64,000 bases of DNA from an uncultured Bacteroidales bacterium (GTDB lineage: Bacteria > Bacteroidota > Bacteroidia > Bacteroidales > P3): positions 62,001 to 126,000 of the forward strand of contig CALUHJ010000004.1 in the NCBI GenBank assembly GCA_944320415.1, read 5' to 3'. The position numbers were made by a program, and so were the translations under genes. The notes below the pieces were generated by a model, which was not told the origin of the DNA, made no database searches, and was given only the letters and a program-made list of their open reading frames with translations. Shown piece by piece: positions 54,817-61,378 of the stretch (the first letter of the stretch is position 1; every line of letters begins with the position of its first letter).

Positions 54817-56754
54817 CTACCAACCGAGCCAAAGCATCCTGTATTCGCTTGTTCCCCTAACACCGTCCGTCAACGCAGACAACGCTCCACCAGAATAAAG
54901 AACACTCGGCAAAGGCTTTGCCGACACTTTCTTTCCAAAAGCATGATTACCCTCCGTTCCGTCAGAAATAAACCTCAAGGTGGATTCGTAATACTGCCTA
55001 GGCGTAAGATTGCTTTCATTCAGGGATTCGACACCTGCCTGCCTGCAAACATCGTAAAACTCTTCGAGCATATCCCTCATATCCTTCCTCAACACATACT
55101 TGCCTTTCACCTTTTCATACCAGCCCCTTTCCCCATACATGTCGCTCTTTGCTATTTCCATTATGGCATACTGCAAAGGCAGTCTGGCAACCCTGACCCT
55201 CAAAAGCACCTGCGGTTTATGGGAAACGACGGTTTGAGCCACATCGAAAATCTGAGAATAAGCCTCTATTTTCTCCTGACTCAAGAAAGTTTCCGCATAA
55301 GCGGTAGGAGGTGCATAAATATCCAGTCTCTGTTCCTTTTCGGCCAAAGCCTCCTGTAACCTACGCATGTAATTCCTGATATGAGGGGCAGCCTCCTGAT
55401 AATAGGCCTCGATGAAATCATTAACAAGAGAATCCGCATTTGCATCCGGATTCCAAAGCAAAGAAGACAGCAAAAAGGTCTTCAACTCCGAAAATTCATG
55501 TCCGGTTTCTCCGTTGGCCTGTTGAAAATGCCGTCTGACACCGTTTTTCACAAAAAAACCTATATTCGGCTTCAATACGTGCATGTTCGGAAACGGCATC
55601 ACGGAATAATCGAAATTCACATCGTAATCCCATACCAAGATATTTTTTGTCAAGGCAGACCACGCTTTCAAGTCATCCGCAAAACTGCCGGTCCCATCCT
55701 CCCTTTCCATCTCTTTTCCCGCCTGCTCTATAGTCTTGCTGCGGTCCTCCTCTATCGTACATAGCATTATCTGGACATTGGGTTCGAGAATCAGACCTGC
55801 GGGAGCATTGCGCGAATACTGATACGCCAGAGTGGATATCTGCTTGTCAGGAAAACTCCTGGCCAAATCATTGACAAACGAAACTACAGGTCCCGCAGGA
55901 CTCTTGTATCTGTCTATCAAAGCCTCACATCTTTCACAATGACAGTAAAGAGGATTGTCGTTCTGACTTACCGACCACACCTTCTTGTTGGGCTGCAATG
56001 CCATCTCCTCACGCAATCTTTGCTCCACAAGGGATTTCACCGCATCATTCGAAAGACACAACTGATACGGAACCCTTTTACCGTTCACAAGGGCAAAAAA
56101 CTCCGGATTGGAATCGAAATACTTGTCTTTAGGAACCAATTTGTTGAACGTGTGTACGAAATATCCGTCCGCAAAAACATCGGTCTGCAAATGCTGCTTG
56201 AACCAGAAACGCAAGTCCTCATCCCTTTTGGTAAATACGTTCCTTACCTGCCTGAACGTATTGGGCGACTTGTATACGCGTTCCTTTATCGGAGATATTT
56301 CTATGCTTTTTGCATGAGGCAACACCCTGCAATCCGACGAATATATCCTTACACCTATCTCCCTTTCAAGAAAATCCACCACACCGTAAAGAGGTGAATC
56401 AGGATTCAACGCCTTTATGAATATCCTTTCCTTATCGCTCTTTATAATGAATCCGTCACCCTCGTCATAGTAATCATTCTCGTCCCTGTTTGTACGGCCT
56501 ATGCATATTTCCTTTGCCTTGCTTTTCTCATTGTCCCTCACAATCGGAATCACCACATCAGAAACCTCATTGAGGGTTTTCTGCAAAAAAGTTGCAGCAT
56601 ACAGTTCGTTGTCCGTCGCATTCTCACCGACGACAATCCTGTAATCCGTCCGGTTGTCATCAACTATGACCAACTTCCCGGTATTTCCGCACGAAAGAAA
56701 GCCGACAGACAAAATGGTCAACGACAACAACAATACTATTCTGTTCTTCATCAT
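54817..56754 (-). CDS. DUF4838 lipoprotein, truncated by an in-frame TAG
   Basis: Predicted surface lipoprotein of 645 residues up to the TAG; 760 if read through. Signal and lipobox (LTILSVGFLSC) are followed by a GH20b-like domain (about 25-150, YRIVVGENATDNELYAATFLQ) and the DUF4838 domain (about 190-480, WSVSQNDNPLYCHCERCEAL). The family is linked to glycoside hydrolysis. The start at 56754 is the ATG pair MMKN; the upstream TTG at 56766 is unlikely. A C-terminal galactose-binding domain is cut by TAG after LWLGW. The gene has an exact -7 box upstream and is not in an operon. Confidence 0.88.
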   Translation of the reverse strand: MMKNRIVLLLSLTILSVGFLSCGNTGKLVIVDDNRTDYRIVVGENATDNELYAATFLQKTLNEVSDVVIPIVRDNEKSKAKEICIGRTNRDENDYYDEGDGFIIKSDKERIFIKALNPDSPLYGVVDFLEREIGVRIYSSDCRVLPHAKSIEISPIKERVYKSPNTFRQVRNVFTKRDEDLRFWFKQHLQTDVFADGYFVHTFNKLVPKDKYFDSNPEFFALVNGKRVPYQLCLSNDAVKSLVEQRLREEMALQPNKKVWSVSQNDNPLYCHCERCEALIDRYKSPAGPVVSFVNDLARSFPDKQISTLAYQYSRNAPAGLILEPNVQIMLCTIEEDRSKTIEQAGKEMEREDGTGSFADDLKAWSALTKNILVWDYDVNFDYSVMPFPNMHVLKPNIGFFVKNGVRRHFQQANGETGHEFSELKTFLLSSLLWNPDANADSLVNDFIEAYYQEAAPHIRNYMRRLQEALAEKEQRLDIYAPPTAYAETFLSQEKIEAYSQIFDVAQTVVSHKPQVLLRVRVARLPLQYAIMEIAKSDMYGERGWYEKVKGKYVLRKDMRDMLEEFYDVCRQAGVESLNESNLTPRQYYESTLRFISDGTEGNHAFGKKVSAKPLPSVLYSGGALSALTDGVRGTSEYRMLWLGW

Positions 56755-56780
56755 AAACGTCCACAAGTTTTTTAAGTTAG

Positions 56781-56813
56781 CAAAGTTACGACTTTCCCGA
56801 CAAATACTACAAC
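56781..56813 (-). promoter_or_regulatory. Promoter of the DUF4838 gene
   Basis: On the minus strand: GTTG (plus 56810-56813), a 21-bp spacer, TAACTTTG (plus 56781-56788). The -7 box is exact and the -33 box has one change. The leader is about 20 nt. Confidence 0.68.
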
Positions 56814-56827
56814 TCCAATGGCTTTTT

Positions 56828-56863
56828 TCTTTCCTGAATTCATTTTTTTCTTTTCTGAAAACA
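56828..56863 (+). repeat. Dispersed intergenic repeat, copy C
   Basis: 33 of 36 bases match copies A and B (TCTTTCCTGAATTCATTTTT then TTCTTTTCTGAAAACA). Homology with copy A continues to about 56883 through TTTCACGAAATCAAA. It lies between the divergent DUF4838 and htpG genes. Confidence 0.8.
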
Positions 56864-56999
56864 ATTTCACGAAATCAAATTCCATAAATCCAGTTCCTTG
56901 TTTCATACATGACAAGTTGTCAGTTGCAGTCATTTGGAACGGATTTTGCCCCAAATGAAGTTGTAATCGATTTGTATAACAAGCAAACATCAAAATAAC

Positions 57000-58898
57000 A
57001 TGAAAGGTTCAATAAATGTAAAGACCGAGAACATTTTTCCGGTGATAAAGAAGTTTCTGTATTCCGACCACGAGATTTTTCTCAGGGAAATAGTATCCAA
57101 TGCGGTTGACGCCACGCAAAAACTCAAGACGCTTTCGTCACTCGGAGAGTTCAAGGGCGAATTCGGAGACTGTACCATAGACGTGCTTGTGGACAAGGAC
57201 AAGAAGACACTGACCGTTGTCGACAGAGGTATAGGCATGAGCGAGGAAGAGGTTGAGAAATACATAACTCAGATAGCATTTTCGGGCGCGGAAGAGTTCC
57301 TTGAAAAATACAAGGGCAAAAGCGAACTTGAGGCCAACAGCCTGATAGGCCATTTCGGTCTGGGCTTTTTCTCGGCCTTCATGGTATCCGACCTTGTGGA
57401 AATAAGGACCAAATCCTTCAAGGATGTACCTGCCGTTCACTGGTCTTGTGACGGAAGCACGGAATACAGCATGGAACAGTGCGACAAACAGGACAGAGGA
57501 ACGGAAATCATAATGCACATAGACGATGCATCGTCCGAATTTCTTGAAGAGCACAGAATAATAGAGTTATTGGACAAGTATTGCAAGTTCATGCCGGTTG
57601 CGATACGTTGCGGCAAGGAGTCCGCATGGGAAGACTCCCCTACGGAAAAGGACAAGGACGGAAACCCGAAACGTGTGGAAGTAAAAAGGGACAGGATAAT
57701 AAACGACACCAATCCTTTGTGGAAACAGAAGCCTTCCGAGCTTAAGGATGAGGACTACAACAAGTTCTTCCACAAGCTTTATCCGATGAACTTCGACGAG
57801 CCTTTGTTCCATATACACCTCAACGTGGATTATCCGTTCAATCTTACCGGAATACTTTATTTTCCGAAGGTAAGGCGCAACATAGATCCAAACAGGGACA
57901 AGATACAGCTTTACTGCAATCAGGTCTTCGTTACCGACAGCGTGGAGGGAGTTGTACCGGAATACATGATGCTTTTGAGAGGAGTGCTGGATTCTCCGGA
58001 CATACCGCTTAATGTTTCCCGTTCCTATCTGCAGGCCGACGGCAATGTCAAGAAAATCTCGTCTCACATTTCCAAAAAGGTTGCCGAGAAACTTGAACAG
58101 ATGTACAAGGACAACAAGGAGGAATTCCTTAAGAAATGGGACGACCTTTCCATCTTCATAAAGTATGGAATGATAAGCGACGACAAGTTTTATGACAGGA
58201 TGTCAAAGGTTTGTCAGTTGAAGAACATTGACAAAGAATATTTTACCTTTGAGGAATACAAATCAAAAATCGAAGCGAACCAGACGGACAAGGACAAAAA
58301 ACTGGTATATCTTTACGCGAGCGATGTGGAGCAGCAGTATCCTTACATCCAGGCGGCCAAAGACAAGGGATATGACGTTCTTTTGATGGACGGAATCCTT
58401 GACAACCATTTCATGCAGGCTCTTGAGCAGAAATTCAACGATGCACGCTTTGCACGAATAGACTCGGACACAATCGACAAGCTTATTCCGAAAGACGAGG
58501 TCATACCTTCCAAGTTGAACGAGGAGGAAACAAAGAAAATAAAAGAGCTGGTTGAGACCGTGGTCGACAAGGAGAAATTCACCGTACAGACGGAGAGTCT
58601 GGAGCAGACGGCACAACCGTTGACCATAACCCAGAACGAATTTTTCAGAAGAATGAAAGAGATGAGTGAAATGGGCGGAGGCGGAATGGCTTCGCTTTAC
58701 GGGGAAATGCCTGAAAGATACAATCTCGTCATAAACGTCAACCATCCTGTCATAAGTCAGGTATTGAACCAGTCCGACACAGAAAAACAGACACAGACGC
58801 TTTCTCAGCTAAAAGACCTTGCGCTTTTGGGTCAGGGATTGTTGAAGGGCGAGGCCCTGGACAACTTCATAAAGAGAAGCATCAAGATAATAGAATAA
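57000..58898 (+). CDS. htpG: Molecular chaperone HtpG (Hsp90)
   Basis: ATP-dependent Hsp90 chaperone of 632 residues, a little shorter than most Bacteroidetes homologues. The N-terminal GHKL ATPase domain has FLREIVSNAVDATQKL, VVDRGIGMSEEEV and GHFGLGFFSAFMVSD. The middle domain has LNVSRSYLQADGNVKKI. The C-terminal dimerisation domain carries an acidic/Gln-rich linker and MGGGGMASLYGEMPE. The ATG at 57000 gives the usual start. No clear consensus promoter was found upstream. A strong terminator follows. Confidence 0.96.
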   Translation: MKGSINVKTENIFPVIKKFLYSDHEIFLREIVSNAVDATQKLKTLSSLGEFKGEFGDCTIDVLVDKDKKTLTVVDRGIGMSEEEVEKYITQIAFSGAEEFLEKYKGKSELEANSLIGHFGLGFFSAFMVSDLVEIRTKSFKDVPAVHWSCDGSTEYSMEQCDKQDRGTEIIMHIDDASSEFLEEHRIIELLDKYCKFMPVAIRCGKESAWEDSPTEKDKDGNPKRVEVKRDRIINDTNPLWKQKPSELKDEDYNKFFHKLYPMNFDEPLFHIHLNVDYPFNLTGILYFPKVRRNIDPNRDKIQLYCNQVFVTDSVEGVVPEYMMLLRGVLDSPDIPLNVSRSYLQADGNVKKISSHISKKVAEKLEQMYKDNKEEFLKKWDDLSIFIKYGMISDDKFYDRMSKVCQLKNIDKEYFTFEEYKSKIEANQTDKDKKLVYLYASDVEQQYPYIQAAKDKGYDVLLMDGILDNHFMQALEQKFNDARFARIDSDTIDKLIPKDEVIPSKLNEEETKKIKELVETVVDKEKFTVQTESLEQTAQPLTITQNEFFRRMKEMSEMGGGGMASLYGEMPERYNLVINVNHPVISQVLNQSDTEKQTQTLSQLKDLALLGQGLLKGEALDNFIKRSIKIIE

Positions 58899-58916
58899 AG
58901 TCACAGAAAACATGAC

Positions 58917-58949
58917 AAAAAGAGGCTCTTTCGAAGAGCCTCTTTTTTT
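58917..58949 (+). terminator. Terminator of htpG
   Basis: Stem AGAGGCTCTT with AAGAGCCTCT around a 3-nt loop, flanked by an A run and followed by seven T, 18 bp after the htpG stop. It separates htpG from ispE. Confidence 0.93.
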
Positions 58950-58984
58950 GTTCCTGCAGATACAGACCGTTAAAAATAAATCCG

Positions 58985-58992
58985 TATCTTTG
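58985..58992 (+). promoter_or_regulatory. -7 box for ispE
   Basis: TATCTTTG is an exact -7 match, 18 bp before the ATG at 59011. No TTTG lies at the usual -33 distance. The position supports a start at 59011, with a leader of about 12 nt. Confidence 0.55.
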
Positions 58993-59010
58993 CAACAAAA
59001 TGGGTGCTTT

Positions 59011-59832
59011 ATGATATTCTTTCCGAACTGCAAGATAAACATAGGTCTTGGCATAACGGGCAAAAGGGATGACGGCTATCACAACATAGAATCCGTATTC
59101 TATCCCGTGGATTTGAGAGACGCCCTTGAGATAAGACCGAACAAGGAAGGCAAAACATGTCTTACCGTAAGCGGTCTGGATATAGGAGAAACTGATGCTG
59201 AGGACAACCTCTGCATGAAGGCGTACCGTCTGCTGAAAAAGGACTATCCTCAAATAGGAAACGTAAACATACATCTTCACAAGACCATACCGGCGTTTGC
59301 TGGTCTTGGTGGAGGCAGTTCGGATGCGGCATACACTCTCAGGTTGCTTGACTTCATCTTCTCGCTTTCACTGTCCGAAGCACAACTTGCGAAATATGCC
59401 GAAGCCATAGGCTCGGACTGCGTATTTTTCACTCAGGACAGACCGATGCATGTAAGCGGCAGGGGGGAAAAACTCAAGGCCGTGAACTTGTCATTGAAAG
59501 GCAAGACCATAGTACTTGTAAAGCCTGACATAAGAATAAGCACAAAGGAAGCGTATGCCGGTGTAACCCCCAGGATTTCGATGACTGATTACGGGCATTT
59601 GCCGGATTTGGAACAGTGGAAACAGAGTGTGAAAAACGATTTTGAGCAAAGTATTTTCGTGAAATACCCCCTTCTTGAACAAATCAAGCAAAGGCTTTAT
59701 GCTTGCGGAGCGGTATATGCATCCTTGTCGGGAAGCGGTTCATGCATGTATGGAATTTTCAATCAAGAGATTGACCTGAACAGACTAAAATACGGAACGG
59801 ATACGTTTTTATGGCAGGGCAGATTGAGATAA
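59011..59832 (+). CDS. ispE: 4-diphosphocytidyl-2-C-methyl-D-erythritol kinase
   Basis: GHMP kinase of the non-mevalonate isoprenoid (MEP) pathway, 273 residues from the ATG at 59011 (MIFFPNCKINIGLGI). Motif 1 is PNCKINIGL, motif 2 is IPAFAGLGGGSSDAAYTLR (ATP loop) and motif 3 is YASLSGSGSCMYGIF. The frame is open further upstream but lies inside the htpG terminator. Fourth enzyme of the pathway, so isopentenyl diphosphate is made by the MEP route. The pepD gene follows after 32 bp. Confidence 0.95.
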   Translation: MIFFPNCKINIGLGITGKRDDGYHNIESVFYPVDLRDALEIRPNKEGKTCLTVSGLDIGETDAEDNLCMKAYRLLKKDYPQIGNVNIHLHKTIPAFAGLGGGSSDAAYTLRLLDFIFSLSLSEAQLAKYAEAIGSDCVFFTQDRPMHVSGRGEKLKAVNLSLKGKTIVLVKPDIRISTKEAYAGVTPRISMTDYGHLPDLEQWKQSVKNDFEQSIFVKYPLLEQIKQRLYACGAVYASLSGSGSCMYGIFNQEIDLNRLKYGTDTFLWQGRLR

Positions 59833-59864
59833 ATCAAACATTAACATAACAATTCAAAGATTTT

Positions 59865-61322
59865 ATGAGCGAATTATTGACATTGGAACCTCAGGGATTG
59901 TGGAAACATTTCGACAACATTTGTTCCATTCCCCACCCTTCCAAACATGAGGGCAAGGTCGTTGATTTTTTGGTTGACTTTGCAAAATCACACAACATAG
60001 AATACAAGATTGACGACACCGGCAACGTAATCATGCGCAAGCAGGCAAGCAAAGGCATGGAAAACCGCAAGGGTGTCATCCTTCAGGCCCATGTCGACAT
60101 GGTGCCTCAGAAAAACAACGATACCAAACACGACTTCCTCACCGACCCTATCCTTCCGCGCATAGACGGAGAATGGGTCAAGGCCACTGGTACCACACTT
60201 GGAGCCGACAATGGAATTGGCGTATCGGCTGCATTGGCCGTATTGGAAGACGACAGCCTGGAACACGGACCTGTTGAGGCATTGTTCACTATTGACGAGG
60301 AAACCGGCATGACGGGAGCTTTCGGTTTGAAAGCCGGCGAACTGAATGGTGACATTCTGTTGAACCTCGACTCCGAAACCGAAGGCGAATTGTACGTAGG
60401 CTGTGCCGGAGGAATAGATGCAACCATTACTTTCGAATGCAAGAAGGAAGCATTTGACACAGGGCTTTCGGCCTTTGTACTGAGTGTAAAAGGACTGAAA
60501 GGCGGTCACTCTGGAATGGACATAATATTGCAGAGAGCCAATGCCAACAAGGTAATGTTCAGAATTCTCAGGGAACTGGAACAGTTCGGTTGCAGACTGT
60601 GCGACATAAACGGAGGCAGTCTCAGGAATGCCATACCGCGAGAGGCTTTCTGTACAATCGGAATACCTGAAGCCAATGTGGCAAAAGCTAAAGAAACCGT
60701 TCAAAATCTGAGTGCGGACATCAAAAACGAATTCTCTGCAAAAGACGAAGGAATGCAAATAGAACTGAATCCTTCATCGGCACCAAAGGAAATGATAGAC
60801 AGCAAGACTTCCTGCAACATCATACGTGCGATATACGCATGTCCGAACGGAGTCTACAGAATGAGCGATTCTATGGAGAATCTGGTAGAGACCTCTTCCA
60901 ACCTTGCCATTGTAAAGAGTGAAGGCAATACGGTCAAGGCATGCGCTTTGCTTAGAAGCTCGGTTGACACATCAAAGACCGACATGGCCAACATGATGGC
61001 AAGCGTCGTTGAACTTGCAGGCGGAAAGATAGAATTTACCGGAGGTTATCCGGGCTGGAAACCAAACATGCAATCACCCATACTCGGAATAATGCAGAAC
61101 ACATACAAGAAACTGTTCGGCAGAACGCCTAAGGTAATGGCCATACATGCAGGTTTGGAATGCGGTCTTTTGGGTGGGGTTTACAAAAACTGGGACATGA
61201 TTTCATTCGGCCCTACAATAAAAAGCCCTCACTCCCCTGACGAAAAGGTTAACATAGATTCTGTCAAACTGTTCTGGCAATATCTAACGGAGACACTTAA
61301 AAATGTTCCGGTCAAACAATAA
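59865..61322 (+). CDS. pepD: Cytosolic aminoacyl-histidine dipeptidase (PepD, M20C)
   Basis: Zinc dipeptidase of 485 residues that splits Xaa-His and related dipeptides. Metal-binding segments are QAHVDMVPQ, TLGADNGIG and FTIDEETGMTGAFG (Glu pair). The lid and dimerisation insert spans about 200-400, and the C-terminal His is in FGPTIKSPHSPDEKVN. It starts MSELLTLEPQGLWKHFDNICSIPHPSKHE, the family norm. A 13-bp inverted repeat follows the stop. It belongs with ispE in one direction, but co-transcription is uncertain. Confidence 0.94.
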   Translation: MSELLTLEPQGLWKHFDNICSIPHPSKHEGKVVDFLVDFAKSHNIEYKIDDTGNVIMRKQASKGMENRKGVILQAHVDMVPQKNNDTKHDFLTDPILPRIDGEWVKATGTTLGADNGIGVSAALAVLEDDSLEHGPVEALFTIDEETGMTGAFGLKAGELNGDILLNLDSETEGELYVGCAGGIDATITFECKKEAFDTGLSAFVLSVKGLKGGHSGMDIILQRANANKVMFRILRELEQFGCRLCDINGGSLRNAIPREAFCTIGIPEANVAKAKETVQNLSADIKNEFSAKDEGMQIELNPSSAPKEMIDSKTSCNIIRAIYACPNGVYRMSDSMENLVETSSNLAIVKSEGNTVKACALLRSSVDTSKTDMANMMASVVELAGGKIEFTGGYPGWKPNMQSPILGIMQNTYKKLFGRTPKVMAIHAGLECGLLGGVYKNWDMISFGPTIKSPHSPDEKVNIDSVKLFWQYLTETLKNVPVKQ

Positions 61323-61340
61323 AAACATTGTTTCATTTTT

Positions 61341-61378
61341 TCAAAACCTCTCCCTGAAAAATCTTGGAGAGGTTTTGA
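61341..61378 (+). terminator. Perfect hairpin after pepD
   Basis: A perfect 13-bp inverted repeat TCAAAACCTCTCC (61341-61353) with GGAGAGGTTTTGA (61366-61378), loop of 12 nt, followed by T-rich sequence. The right arm ends on the first base of the probable start codon at 61378. It is either the pepD terminator or, if the longer start at 61303 is used, coding sequence. Confidence 0.65.

Noticed and set aside
54472..56754. TAG recoded as an amino acid genome-wide
   Set aside because: Several intact genes here end at TAG with normal C-termini (the LytS-type kinase, the small lipoprotein at 16513, gmhA), so the standard code applies.
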